The notes: generated from the sequence alone by a model not told the origin. Numbered from the stretch's first letter, positions 46,507 to 55,643 are shown. The stretch is DNA of 64,000 nucleotides from Crocinitomicaceae bacterium (GCA_018402525.1 JAGYIR010000010.1:310001-374000); one strand, 5' to 3'. Numbers and translations: made by a program.

Positions 46507-47589
46507 ATGGGGAACTTTATTAATAATTTACTGGACAATTTACTCTCGACGCTATGGCGTGTGCTGGACTTACCTTTGTACGGCATTGTTCTTATGCTAT
46601 TGGGTTTAATGGTCGTGACAACCTTCCTACTAAGACGATTTTTTAAGAAGGTAGAAAAACGACGGATTTGGCAAGTAAACTTCATCCTTCTGGGTTTTTT
46701 GGTGCTGCTAATCATTGACAAAAAAGTCAGTAACATCAACAAGGAACTCACCGTACTCAATAAGAAGATAGTGGAAAGTAAGATGACGTCTACTTCAGTA
46801 ATAAACAGGGAAAAACTTTATAATGCAAGCGCTTTGAAGGAAAATTATCCTAATGCTACTATTTACGAAAAACCCATCAATGAAGCGATTGACTTAATTA
46901 CCATTCAACAATCATCTCCGAATGTTGTTGCTTTTATAGCCATTGTCGATTTAAAACATCCCAGTGTGAGGGTGAAAATCACGCCAGAAAAAAAACACAA
47001 ATACTTGACCAGCGAATTTGCAAAGGCGAACAATTGTATACTAGCTATCAACGGAGAAGCTGGCGAGTCTATGGCGATGGACTGTGAGCTGGGTGAATGG
47101 AGTGGAAATTGGATCTCAAACGGAAACGTTGTAATGATGGCTGATACCAAGAAAAGACCGTTTATTGGGTTTTCCAAGAACACCAATACTGCAAATTACT
47201 CCATCGAATCTATCGTTGATACCGTTTTAAATGATGACAAGTACAACGCGATTTGGGGACGTTTTGATATTTTGGTGGGTGATACAATTATCAAACACGA
47301 TAACGATAAACCTTATGCGCGAACAATTATGGGAACAAATGCCGATGGAACATTGTTGTACTTAATGATCGTTGATGGTAAAAGACCGGACTACAGCGAA
47401 GGACTTACGTACCACGATTGCGCAAATATGCTTCAATTGCTCGGTGCTTCAAATGCCATGGCGTGCGATCAAGGTGGATCTTCATGCATGTATCTACAAC
47501 CGATGGATGGAATCATCAACAGACCAGCAGATAGTGATGGTTATGAACGTTCAGTTTATTCGCATTTTGGAATCTCCATGAGTAACTGA
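46507..47589 (+). CDS. phosphodiester glycosidase (NAGPA domain) family protein
   Basis: The protein has 360 residues. Two N-terminal helices (LPLYGIVLMLLGLMVVTTFL and WQVNFILLGFLVLLII) anchor it, so the catalytic part is likely in the periplasm. The NAGPA-like domain covers about 140-360: CILAINGEAGESMAMD, KPYARTIMGTNADGTLLYLM, MLQLLGASNAMACDQGGSS and a C-terminal YERSVYSHFGISM. Homologues remove N-acetylglucosamine from phosphodiester-linked glycans (the mammalian uncovering enzyme) or act on wall polymers. It follows the feo genes by 3 bp and may share their transcript, though a link to iron is not obvious. Confidence 0.82.
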   Translation: MGNFINNLLDNLLSTLWRVLDLPLYGIVLMLLGLMVVTTFLLRRFFKKVEKRRIWQVNFILLGFLVLLIIDKKVSNINKELTVLNKKIVESKMTSTSVINREKLYNASALKENYPNATIYEKPINEAIDLITIQQSSPNVVAFIAIVDLKHPSVRVKITPEKKHKYLTSEFAKANNCILAINGEAGESMAMDCELGEWSGNWISNGNVVMMADTKKRPFIGFSKNTNTANYSIESIVDTVLNDDKYNAIWGRFDILVGDTIIKHDNDKPYARTIMGTNADGTLLYLMIVDGKRPDYSEGLTYHDCANMLQLLGASNAMACDQGGSSCMYLQPMDGIINRPADSDGYERSVYSHFGISMSN

Positions 47590-47610
47590 GTGTTCGACTT
47601 TGATTTTTTT

Positions 47611-47708
47611 AACACAGAGTTACAGAGTTTGGGAGTTCACAGAGGTCTTTGGTTAGATTAACGCATGTCCTCTGTGTACACTGTGTTCCCCTGTTTAACC
47701 TCTGTGTT
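47611..47708. repeat. CACAGAG inverted repeat element
   Basis: AACACAGAG (47611-47619) pairs perfectly with CTCTGTGTT (47700-47708). The 80 bp between hold more copies of ACAGAG and CTCTGTG in both orientations. This is a known type of intergenic palindromic repeat in Bacteroidota; it separates the glycosidase and transporter genes and may act as a bidirectional terminator. Confidence 0.6.
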
Positions 47709-47724
47709 GAAAAAGGCAACCTAT

Positions 47725-49368
47725 TTACTCAAACTTCACTCCTTGATCTCTCAAAACTTTTCTTACAAATAGAGCGAAGAAGGCAAGGTAAGCGAAGCAA
47801 ACTGTACCAACAAGAAACGACGCTTGAATTCCCGTGATATCAGCTAATTTCCCTTGCAAGGGTGGTATAATCGCTCCACCCAAAATCATCATGACTAAAA
47901 AGGCAGAACCTTGCGTTTGATATTTACCCAATCCTGCCAGTGCCAACGAAAAGATACACGGCCACATAATGGAGCAGAACAGCCCAGCGCTTAAAAAGGC
48001 ATAAATAGCGATATCGCCAGTTGCCAATAAACCAACGACTGTAGCGATCATTCCCAGTCCACCAAAGACGCCAAGTGTTAAAGCGGGTTTATCATTGGTA
48101 ATGAAGAATGCAATAATTTGAATCAGCACACATACGATATACCAATAAAGTGTATCGATGCTGTAACCAGCGACTTTTGTCAATCCCAAAATGACACCGA
48201 ACGCAATCAGTGGAACGATAAATCGTAGGATTTGCTTCGTAGTTTGTTTTAATTGAAAAGCATTGATGGCTCCTGCCCAACGACCGATCATCAAACTACC
48301 CCAATACATGGCAACGTAAGGCGCTATTTCTGAACTTTCGTGACTTCCAAACTCTGGTTGTACGAGCAATTCACCCAAGTTACTTCCAATCGCAACTTCA
48401 ACACCAACATAGACAAAAATGGCAAGCATTCCCAGTGAAAGTTGTGGGTATTGCATCGCTCCCCAGCCTGTTTTCTGTTTTTTTCCTTGAAAGAAACTGT
48501 ACATTAATCCCACAAGAATAACGACCAATCCAGCACTCCAACCAATGATTCTCAGTTTTTCAGCGTCTTCGTTGGACCATGTCAAATCGGGTCTATAACT
48601 ATAAAACACAGGTGCAAAACAAACAATCAACAAACCAGTAATTACAAGTAAAAGTCGCTTTGCTTTTAAAACACTTTCTTTTGACGTGTCATTTTCTTTG
48701 GTGACTTCAATAATACCAGTGGGTAATTTTCGTGAAAAAGCAAAAAGTGCTGCAATTCCAATAAACAAAGCACCGACACAGGCATAGAGAATGATGACTT
48801 TAGATAGACTCAAGGACTGAATCATGCTTTCATCAATCGCAGAAGCTGTTCCAAACAATGCAAGTGACACGACCAAAGGTCCGATTGTTGTACCCAAACT
48901 ATTAATTCCGCCGCCGAGATTGATACGCGAACTTCCTGTTGCCTCATCACCCAATGCAATCATAAATGGATTGGCAGATGTTTGTTGCAACGAAAAACCC
49001 AAGGCGACAATGAACAAACCGAGTAACATTCCCGCAAAGAGATTGAGGTAGACGGAGACAATCATTGCACCCGCACCAACTGCAGAAAATAGGAGTCCGT
49101 AGACAATACTTTTCTTATATCCCCAGTTTCCAACCAAATCCCTTCCTGTAGATGAGCCAAAGACAAACAATGCAAGCGCACCAAGATAATAGGCTCCGTA
49201 GAAAGCAAAATCAATCAGCTGACTTTGAAACTGATCCAAGTCAAAATAACTCTTGCAAAAAGGAATAAAGACACTATTTCCTGCGGCGATAAACCCCCAA
49301 AAGAAAAAAACGGTAGTCAGTGTGGTGAGTGCACCGTAATTGGTTTTCTGCAATGTATCTGTCGACAT
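47725..49368 (-). CDS. sugar MFS transporter, FHS (L-fucose:H+ symporter-like) family
   Basis: The protein has 547 residues and about 12-14 membrane segments. The N-terminal half is typical FHS: LTTVFFFWGFIAAGNSVF, FAFYGAYYLGALALF, GFSLQQTSANPFMIALG and RINLGGGINSLGTTIGPL. The C-terminal half has FSLALAGLGKYQTQGSAFLVM and LQGKLADITG. It is longer than E. coli FucP (438) mainly because of a central loop and additional helices at about 225-300. Such carriers import fucose, glucose, GlcNAc or similar by proton symport. The ALDH and esterase run divergently next to it. Confidence 0.88.
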   Translation of the reverse strand: MSTDTLQKTNYGALTTLTTVFFFWGFIAAGNSVFIPFCKSYFDLDQFQSQLIDFAFYGAYYLGALALFVFGSSTGRDLVGNWGYKKSIVYGLLFSAVGAGAMIVSVYLNLFAGMLLGLFIVALGFSLQQTSANPFMIALGDEATGSSRINLGGGINSLGTTIGPLVVSLALFGTASAIDESMIQSLSLSKVIILYACVGALFIGIAALFAFSRKLPTGIIEVTKENDTSKESVLKAKRLLLVITGLLIVCFAPVFYSYRPDLTWSNEDAEKLRIIGWSAGLVVILVGLMYSFFQGKKQKTGWGAMQYPQLSLGMLAIFVYVGVEVAIGSNLGELLVQPEFGSHESSEIAPYVAMYWGSLMIGRWAGAINAFQLKQTTKQILRFIVPLIAFGVILGLTKVAGYSIDTLYWYIVCVLIQIIAFFITNDKPALTLGVFGGLGMIATVVGLLATGDIAIYAFLSAGLFCSIMWPCIFSLALAGLGKYQTQGSAFLVMMILGGAIIPPLQGKLADITGIQASFLVGTVCFAYLAFFALFVRKVLRDQGVKFE

Positions 49369-49520
49369 GTAGTTTGTTTTAGAGGTACAAAATAGTCAGA
49401 AAAATGAAATCTCAAATGAAAGTATAATCAAATAGTTGCAGTTGATACAGATAGGCTTTACTTTTAACCTGAGTTCGATAATTGTTTGGGCTCAGAACGT
49501 TTGCAAATAGTGAGATAGGA

Positions 49521-51041
49521 ATGGTAAAAATCAGTGGAGAAAATTGTATTGGAAATCAACGCAGCGCAATGGGAAATGTCCAATTTCGTACGTTTAATCC
49601 AGTTTCAAACAAAGAAAATGATTGGATTTTCTGCGAAGCGACCGTTGAAGAAATAAATGAAGCTGCAGTGCTTTCTTCGCAAGCGTTTAAGTTTTACCGA
49701 AATACACCTCCAGCTGAACGAGCGAATTTTTTAGACACAATTGCCGACGAGATGGAAGCGCTTGGAAATGATTTGCTGATTGTCTTTTGCACCGAATCTG
49801 GATTATCAGAATCGCGCGCACGAGCTGAAAGAGCCCGTACAATTTTTCAATTGCGTTCATTTGCCGGATTATTAAGAGGAAATGATTGGAAACGAACATC
49901 AATCGATGTAGCCGAACCGAATAGAACACCATCGCCTAAAACGAGATTAACAAAAACACTCATTCCACTCGGTCCTGTTGTAGTTTTTGGGGCAAGTAAT
50001 TTTCCCTTCGCTTATTCAACCGCTGGTGGTGATACGGCAAGTGCTTTGGCTGCTGGTTGTACAGTTATTGTAAAGAGTCACCCAATGCACGCAGGAACAG
50101 GTGAGTTAGTTGGTTCGGCAATTATCAAAGCGGCGATTAAAACAGGAATGCCGAATGGTGTGTTTTCCAACTTGAACAGCAAAGGAATTGAAGTCGGTGT
50201 CCATTTGGTAAAACATCCAATGATCAAAGCGGTTGGATTTACTGGAAGTATTCAAGGCGGTCGTGCGTTATTCGATTTGGCAAATCAACGTGCAGAACCA
50301 ATTCCTGTTTTTGCTGAAATGGGAAGTGTAAATCCTGTAGTTATTTCACCATTATCGTTGATCCGAAAAGCAGAATTTTGGGCAGGAAGATATGCCGATT
50401 CAATGACACAAAGTGCGGGTCAGTTTTGCACCAATCCGGGAATCATTTTTGTTCCAGAAAGCAGCGAATTAGATCTATTTTCGCAATTATTGACTGAAAA
50501 ACTAGAAGTTATTGAAAATCAATCGATGTTGCACCCGTCGATTTTTGCTACGTATTCTAAGAAAAAGGAGGAAGTATTGACTGAAAAAAGTGTTGAACTA
50601 ATTAGTGAAAAGCGAAGTGAAAAAGAGAATTACATGGGTCACGTTTTAGCCCGTACGAGTGGTGCTCAATTTTTAGAGAACACGAATTTACACAAAGAAG
50701 TTTTTGGCGTTTTTTCACTGATGGTCACCTATAAAGATGAGGTTGAATTAACGAAGATTATCGAACAGATGGAAGGTCAACTCACGGGAACTATCATCGT
50801 TGAACCCGAAGAAATGCCGACGTTTAATTCAGTGATTGAAGTGTTGAAATACCGAGTAGGAAGAATCATTTTTAATGGCGTTCCAACGGGTGTTGAAGTG
50901 TGCCCCTCCATGCATCATGGTGGACCTTATCCAGCGTCAACAGATGCGCGTTTTACAGCAGTTGGAACAGACGCAATTTATCGTTGGCTAAGACCGATTT
51001 CTTTTCAAAATTTCCCTGATGATTTTGACATTGAATCATAG
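49521..51041 (+). CDS. aldehyde dehydrogenase, alpha-ketoglutaric semialdehyde type
   Basis: The enzyme has 506 residues from the ATG at 49521, preceded by a purine-rich GATAGGA; a TTG 13 codons earlier is less likely. The ALDH blocks are present but in the NADP-type branch: VVFGASNFPFAYSTAGGDTA, VIVKSHPMHAGT (lysine in VKSHP), FTGSIQGGRALF, FAEMGSVNPV and the catalytic cysteine C303 in AGQFCTNPGI. The late GHVLARTSGAQF and PTGVEVCPSMHHGGP are characteristic of 2,5-dioxovalerate dehydrogenases that oxidise alpha-ketoglutaric semialdehyde in pentose, sugar-acid or hydroxyproline breakdown. No partner enzyme is seen; the sugar transporter next to it points to sugar oxidation. Confidence 0.88.
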   Translation: MVKISGENCIGNQRSAMGNVQFRTFNPVSNKENDWIFCEATVEEINEAAVLSSQAFKFYRNTPPAERANFLDTIADEMEALGNDLLIVFCTESGLSESRARAERARTIFQLRSFAGLLRGNDWKRTSIDVAEPNRTPSPKTRLTKTLIPLGPVVVFGASNFPFAYSTAGGDTASALAAGCTVIVKSHPMHAGTGELVGSAIIKAAIKTGMPNGVFSNLNSKGIEVGVHLVKHPMIKAVGFTGSIQGGRALFDLANQRAEPIPVFAEMGSVNPVVISPLSLIRKAEFWAGRYADSMTQSAGQFCTNPGIIFVPESSELDLFSQLLTEKLEVIENQSMLHPSIFATYSKKKEEVLTEKSVELISEKRSEKENYMGHVLARTSGAQFLENTNLHKEVFGVFSLMVTYKDEVELTKIIEQMEGQLTGTIIVEPEEMPTFNSVIEVLKYRVGRIIFNGVPTGVEVCPSMHHGGPYPASTDARFTAVGTDAIYRWLRPISFQNFPDDFDIES

Positions 51042-51100
51042 TTAGTATCTCCCAATCACAGAAAATTCGTACCTTTCAGAAAGTATTTATCTATCAAATT

Positions 51101-52246
51101 ATGAAAATCACACTTACGCTTTTTACACTTCTAGTTCTAAGTTTATCTACAGAGGCACAGCAAACAATCAATGCATCCATTACTCATGGAGGGCTCACAC
51201 GCGATTATATTTTGTACGTTCCAGCCAGCTATGATGGAACACAAGCGTTTCCGCTGCTTTTCAATTTTCATGGATACACGAGCAATGCTGCCGAGCAGAT
51301 GTTTTACGGTGATTTTCGTCCGATTGCTGATACAGCTCGATTTTTAATTGTGCATCCACAAGGAACTCTGGATGGAACTGGCGAACCACATTTCAACGTG
51401 GGTTGGGGCGGAAGTTTTGTAGATGATGTAGGATTTACTGCAGCACTAATCGATTCATTGTTGCTCGATTACAACATCAATGAAGACCGAATTTACTCTA
51501 CAGGAATGTCCAACGGTGGATACATGAGCTTTCATTTGGCGTGTAATTTAAGCGATCGCTTTGCGGCAGTTGGCTCGGTGACAGGAGCAATGGTTCCAGC
51601 GACGATGGCTGGATGCAACGCTACACACCCAACACCAATTATTCAAATTCACGGAACTTCTGATGCGACTGTACCCTACAACGGTGGTGCGGGTTGGTCA
51701 GTGTCGATTCCAAATATTCTTACGCACTGGAGGACATACAACAATTGCGATGCTACTCCAGTCGTTACCAATGTTCCGAACATCAATACTACTGATGGAA
51801 GTACAGTTGAGAAAACGGTTTACGAAAATGGCGATAATTGTACCGAAGTCGTGCATTTTAAAGTCAACAGTGGTGGACATACTTGGCCAGGAAGTGCGTT
51901 CAATATTCCTATCACAAATTACGACATCAATGCTTCTGTTGAAGTGTGGAAATTCTTTTCACAATACGACATCAACGGAAAAATTAATTGTGCAACGTCG
52001 AGTGTAGATGAAAACGAATTAAGCGAAGCGTTTTCAGTTTCACCAAATCCTACCAACGGAACTATTTCTGTTAAAGCTAAATTATCAGGATCTACAAATT
52101 ATGAAATCTACTCGCTAACAGGTGAACGTTTATTGACAGGAACTGTTCATGGATATGACACAGAAATTGATTTGTCCAAACTTACTTCCAATGTTTATTT
52201 TCTTCGTTTAGGAGATCAAACGATGAAGGTGGTTAAGGTGGATTAA
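51101..52246 (+). CDS. T9SS-exported poly(3-hydroxybutyrate) depolymerase/feruloyl-esterase-like hydrolase
   Basis: The preprotein has 381 residues with a signal peptide (ITLTLFTLLVLSLSTEA). The alpha/beta hydrolase of the LpqC/PHB depolymerase type covers about 30-290: FNFHGYTSN (oxyanion loop), S137 in STGMSNGGYM, D188 in HGTSDATVPY and H260 in NSGGHTWPG make the triad. Related enzymes cut polyhydroxybutyrate or feruloyl and acetyl esters on plant polysaccharides. The last 75 residues (SVSPNPTNGTISV to MKVVKVD) are a T9SS type A domain. It is downstream of the ALDH by 59 bp. Confidence 0.88.
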   Translation: MKITLTLFTLLVLSLSTEAQQTINASITHGGLTRDYILYVPASYDGTQAFPLLFNFHGYTSNAAEQMFYGDFRPIADTARFLIVHPQGTLDGTGEPHFNVGWGGSFVDDVGFTAALIDSLLLDYNINEDRIYSTGMSNGGYMSFHLACNLSDRFAAVGSVTGAMVPATMAGCNATHPTPIIQIHGTSDATVPYNGGAGWSVSIPNILTHWRTYNNCDATPVVTNVPNINTTDGSTVEKTVYENGDNCTEVVHFKVNSGGHTWPGSAFNIPITNYDINASVEVWKFFSQYDINGKINCATSSVDENELSEAFSVSPNPTNGTISVKAKLSGSTNYEIYSLTGERLLTGTVHGYDTEIDLSKLTSNVYFLRLGDQTMKVVKVD

Positions 52247-52267
52247 AAATCGTTGGCTCTGTAGCCA

Positions 52268-52720
52268 ATGGTATTTATCAAGGTATTGTTAATTGTTAGA
52301 AGGTATAGAATGGCTAGAGTGGTAATTTTTCAATTAGTAGTTATATTGTTGGTTCTTTTTGGAATAGAAATTTCAATTGCTGACTGGATAGTTTCCATTT
52401 TCTCGGTCATCGGAATGATGACGATATATTTACTTTTTAAGAATCAATTTCTGACAAATAACAGCGCGTCAAAAGTTATTTTATTTTTAAGTTGTATATT
52501 ATTGAGTTTGCAATTAATAATGGATACCCTTCGATTTAAAGAAGCTTCCGAAATAATGTTGATTTCAATTTATATTGTGCTATTGGGATTAATCATATTA
52601 GCCCTGATGTTTTTTAAACAAGGAGTTGATAAGGTAATTCTAAAAAAACAACTGCTTTTTGGCTACATTATTTTCAATTTAATGTTGTTGTTAATTTTGC
52701 ACGAAAGGCTGATTCAATAA
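52268..52720 (+). CDS. small hypothetical membrane protein
   Basis: The protein has 150 residues with four likely membrane segments: VVIFQLVVILLVLFG, WIVSIFSVIGMMTIYLLF, VILFLSCILLSLQLIM and IYIVLLGLIILALMFF, then LLFGYIIFNLMLLLIL. It has almost no soluble part. The ATG at 52268 is 21 bp after the esterase stop; a second ATG (MARVVIFQL) is 14 codons later. It is AT-richer than its neighbours. No family is recognised. Confidence 0.65.
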   Translation: MVFIKVLLIVRRYRMARVVIFQLVVILLVLFGIEISIADWIVSIFSVIGMMTIYLLFKNQFLTNNSASKVILFLSCILLSLQLIMDTLRFKEASEIMLISIYIVLLGLIILALMFFKQGVDKVILKKQLLFGYIIFNLMLLLILHERLIQ

Positions 52721-52742
52721 TTCAATTTTTAAAGTATTAACC

Positions 52743-52783
52743 AAATGGTGTGGGAAGACACAAGTTTTCTCACACCATTTTTT
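52743..52783 (+). terminator. Rho-independent terminator
   Basis: AAATGGTGTG...CACACCATTT forms an imperfect stem of about 16 bp, with the loop near ACAA, followed by six T residues, 23 bp after the small membrane protein stop. Confidence 0.82.
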
Positions 52784-52788
52784 GTAAC

Positions 52789-52839
52789 TTACTCTATCGT
52801 CTTGCCTTGCTTCCGCAACACTTCCCGAACAAATAGGAG
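52789..52839 (-). pseudogene. 3'-end remnant of an FHS-type MFS transporter
   Basis: Read on the minus strand, these 51 bases encode LLFVREVLRKQGKTIE-stop. The intact transporter at 47725 ends ALFVRKVLRDQGVKFE-stop, with 10 of 16 residues identical including the stop position. Upstream of this there is a stop codon in frame and no more similarity. It is best read as the leftover tail of a second, deleted transporter gene. The match is short, so chance cannot be fully ruled out. Confidence 0.55.
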
Positions 52840-52876
52840 TAAAGGAGACTAGTTAGTCGAAACAAAAGCACCTATA

Positions 52877-52900
52877 ATGAAAGTGGTAAAAGTGGATTAA
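52877..52900 (+). pseudogene. 3'-end remnant of a T9SS esterase gene
   Basis: Bases 52877-52900 encode MKVVKVD-stop, identical to the last seven residues of the esterase at 51101-52246. The three base differences across 24 positions are all at third codon positions and silent, which suggests a once-coding sequence. The stop overlaps that of arfB on the other strand. Confidence 0.5.
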
Positions 52901-53301
52901 TAATCATTGCGTCTTCTTTTTTTGATTTCAGCCTTGATTTTTTTCAGGCGGAGTCGTTTTTCTTTGACGGCTCTAGGAATTTTTGTTGGTTTACGTGCTG
53001 TACGGACGCGGAAAGAATCAGTAATCAGCTCTCGAAACTTATCCAAAACGACTTTCTTATTTCTGAGTTGACTTCTTTCCGATTGCGAAACAATTTGTAA
53101 AATACCGTCTTTGGTGATTTTTGAAGCAAGCTTTTTTAGAATCACCTCCTTTTGTTCATCCGTCAGCACGCTGGAATTGTGGACATCAAAATCCAGTTCA
53201 ATCTTGGTCGACACTTTGTTTACATGCTGTCCACCAGGGCCACCACTTCGACTAGCTTTGTACGTAATTTCATTTTCGAGAAGGTCAAGATTTGGAAGCA
53301 T
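52897..53301 (-). CDS. arfB: alternative ribosome-rescue factor ArfB (peptidyl-tRNA hydrolase)
   Basis: The protein has 134 residues, a release-factor-like catalytic domain without codon-recognition domains. It has GGPGGQHVNKVSTKIEL with the GGQ at about 23-25 and a basic, helical C-terminal tail (IPRAVKEKRLRLKKIKAEIK) that in ArfB enters the empty mRNA channel of stalled ribosomes. Length and tail fit ArfB/YaeJ rather than RF2. It hydrolyses peptidyl-tRNA on non-stop complexes. Confidence 0.92.
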   Translation of the reverse strand: MLPNLDLLENEITYKASRSGGPGGQHVNKVSTKIELDFDVHNSSVLTDEQKEVILKKLASKITKDGILQIVSQSERSQLRNKKVVLDKFRELITDSFRVRTARKPTKIPRAVKEKRLRLKKIKAEIKKRRRNDY

Positions 53302-53645
53302 AGCTTAAAGGTAGAAAATAATAATACAAGCTAAAGCAATTACTTTTTGTAGAACATATTATTGTATTATCGAAGTGGAATCAAAAACGGCCTCGTGAGC
53401 GACTTCATCAAAAACAAGCCTTTGCGAATGTCCGGCGAATCCATGTTTGAGCTCAGCTGTCGGAGGATTTGAAAAATCCTACCGTAACAGCGTTTGCGAG
53501 TTTGGATGAGTCAATGAGTAATGGCGTGGTTTTTTGAAGAGCTCACGCAGCCTTGACTTTTTCTTTGTTTCTTTCTTTTGTGTTAAGACAAAAGAAAGAA
53601 AGCAAAATACGTTAAAACAGTGTAGTTTTTGTGTCTAGGATAGAT
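53302..53645. repeat. intergenic dispersed-repeat-like region with long hairpin
   Basis: Between arfB and dxs is a 344-bp gene-free stretch. It ends in a perfect 14-bp stem TTTCTTTCTTTTGT (53568-53581) and ACAAAAGAAAGAAA (53588-53601) with a six-base loop, and also has a 7-bp stem AGGATTT-GAA-AAATCCT (53464-53480). The part around 53390-53450 reads on the minus strand like a fragment of a coding sequence (RLVFDEVAHEAVFDS), without start or continuation. The hairpin may also end the dxs transcript, which enters from the right. Confidence 0.6.
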
Positions 53646-55598
53646 CTACAGGTTCACCGCCCCCTTCACTTCAGCAACTTCTAATTGAAGCATTTGTTTG
53701 ATCGTCGCAACAATGGATGTCACATCAAATCCACAATCTTTCCACAATTCTTCTTGTGTCCCATGGTGAATATAGGTGTCTGGAATTCCCAATCGAACGA
53801 CTTCAGCGGCGTATTTTTGATCTGCCATGAATTCAATAACAGCAGAACCAAATCCTCCCATGATGCAACCGTCTTCCACAGTAATGATCTTTTTGAATTT
53901 CGAAAAGACCTCATGGAGCATTGTTTCATCAATCGGTTTGACAAAGCGCATGTCGTAATGGGCAATAGAAGCACCAGTTGATTTCAATTCCTCAATTGCT
54001 TTTTGGGCAAAATTTCCAGGGTGACCAATGGTCAAAATAGCAATATCGTTTCCTGTTGTCAGTTTACGTCCTGTACCAACTTTGACTTTTTGCAAGGCTG
54101 TTTTCCACTCCGTCATCGTTCCGCTTCCACGTGGGTAACGAATAGAAAAGGGTCCCATGTTTTGCAGTTGAGCTGTATACATCAAATTGCGCAGTTCAGC
54201 CTCATTCATAGGGGCACTTACTACCATGTTTGGAATGCAACGCATGTACGCTAAATCGTATGCACCGTGATGTGTCGCACCATCAGCACCAACCAATCCT
54301 CCTCGGTCTAAACAAAAAACAACGTTCAAGTTTTGGATAGCGACATCGTGCAAGACTTGATCAAAAGCACGTTGCATGAACGACGAGTAAATATTGCAAA
54401 AAGGAACTAAGCCTTGTGTGGCAAGTCCCGCAGAAAACGTGACCGCATGTTGCTCTGCAATACCGACATCAAATGTACGATCGGGCATTGCCGCCATCAT
54501 AATATTCAACGAGCACCCAGAAGGCATTGCTGGAGTTACCCCCATTACTTTATCATTTTTCTCTGCCAATTCGACAATCGTGTGACCGAAAACATCTTGG
54601 TATTTTGGCGGTTGTGGTGATTTTGGAAGAATTTTCACAATTTCACCTGTATCTTTATTGAACACACCTGGCGCATGCCATTGTGTTGGATTTCCTTCTT
54701 CTGAAAATTTATAACCAGCACCTTTACGCGTAATGCAGTGCAAGATTTTTGGACCTGGAATACTTTTTAAATCTTCCAAAACTTTTGCCATAGCAATAAC
54801 GTCGTGACCGTCAATTGGACCGAAATACCTGAAGTTCAATGATTCAAAAAGATTACTTTGTTTCAACAAAGATCCTTTCAATGCGGAAGATATTTTCGAA
54901 GCAACGGTTTGTGCATCTGGACCAAATTTGGAAATCTTACCAAGTAAGTTCCATACTTCATCTTTGACCTTGTTGTAGGTATGCGACGTTGTAATATCTG
55001 TCAAATAATCTCTGAGCGCACCAACGTTTGGATCAATCGACATGCAGTTATCGTTCAAAATAACCAATAAATTGGCGTCTTTTTCAAATCCCGCGTGATT
55101 CATTCCTTCAAATGCTAATCCAGCAGTCATCGCACCATCACCAATCACAGCAATGTGTTGACGATCCTTGTGTCCTTTGTAGTTGTTCGCGACAGCCATT
55201 CCCAACGCCGCCGAAATGGAAGTCGAAGAGTGACCAACGCCAAACGTATCAAAAATACTTTCCGAACGTTTTGGAAATCCAGAGATACCACCTTTCAAGC
55301 GATTGGTATGAAAAACATCACGTCTACCCGTCAAGATTTTATGTCCGTAAGCTTGGTGACCTACGTCCCAGACTAATTGATCTTCGGGTGTATCGAATAC
55401 ATAATGCAATGCTACGGTCATCTCCACAACACCTAAACTCGCACCAAAGTGACTGTTCCCAATTTCCGAAATGACATCAATAATGTACTGACGAACTTCA
55501 TCTGAAATTTGTGGTAAGTCATTGAGGGTAAACTTATTTCTAAGATCCTCTGGCAGATTAATCTGCGCCAATAACGGTCCTGGTGTGTATACTCCCAT
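53646..55598 (-). CDS. dxs: 1-deoxy-D-xylulose-5-phosphate synthase
   Basis: The enzyme has 650 residues, is thiamine-diphosphate dependent and makes DXP from pyruvate and glyceraldehyde-3-phosphate, the entry to the non-mevalonate isoprenoid route. SEIGNSHFGASLGVVEM, WDVGHQAYGHKILTGR, VIGDGAMTAGLAFEGMNHAG (TPP site), FRYFGPIDGHD, the transketolase central block DVGIAEQHAVTFSAGLA and HHGAYDLAYMRCIPNM are all in place. The C-terminal transketolase domain is complete. It has a good promoter (55612-55643) and diverges from ileS. Confidence 0.96.
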   Translation of the reverse strand: MGVYTPGPLLAQINLPEDLRNKFTLNDLPQISDEVRQYIIDVISEIGNSHFGASLGVVEMTVALHYVFDTPEDQLVWDVGHQAYGHKILTGRRDVFHTNRLKGGISGFPKRSESIFDTFGVGHSSTSISAALGMAVANNYKGHKDRQHIAVIGDGAMTAGLAFEGMNHAGFEKDANLLVILNDNCMSIDPNVGALRDYLTDITTSHTYNKVKDEVWNLLGKISKFGPDAQTVASKISSALKGSLLKQSNLFESLNFRYFGPIDGHDVIAMAKVLEDLKSIPGPKILHCITRKGAGYKFSEEGNPTQWHAPGVFNKDTGEIVKILPKSPQPPKYQDVFGHTIVELAEKNDKVMGVTPAMPSGCSLNIMMAAMPDRTFDVGIAEQHAVTFSAGLATQGLVPFCNIYSSFMQRAFDQVLHDVAIQNLNVVFCLDRGGLVGADGATHHGAYDLAYMRCIPNMVVSAPMNEAELRNLMYTAQLQNMGPFSIRYPRGSGTMTEWKTALQKVKVGTGRKLTTGNDIAILTIGHPGNFAQKAIEELKSTGASIAHYDMRFVKPIDETMLHEVFSKFKKIITVEDGCIMGGFGSAVIEFMADQKYAAEVVRLGIPDTYIHHGTQEELWKDCGFDVTSIVATIKQMLQLEVAEVKGAVNL

Positions 55599-55611
55599 AG
55601 TCTTGATTCAA

Positions 55612-55643
55612 CAAAATTAAGCCTTAAACAGATGGTTAACAAA
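55612..55643 (-). promoter_or_regulatory. dxs promoter, TTTG-N20-TAATTTTG
   Basis: Read on the minus strand, TTTG (55643-55640) is 20 bp before TAATTTTG (55619-55612), an excellent fit to the Bacteroidota -33/-7 pattern. The dxs ATG at 55598 is 13 bp after the -7 element. Confidence 0.68.

Noticed and set aside
49482-49520. Longer N-terminus of the third aldehyde dehydrogenase from a TTG
   Set aside because: The ATG at 49521 has a better upstream purine-rich site and matches where the family begins.
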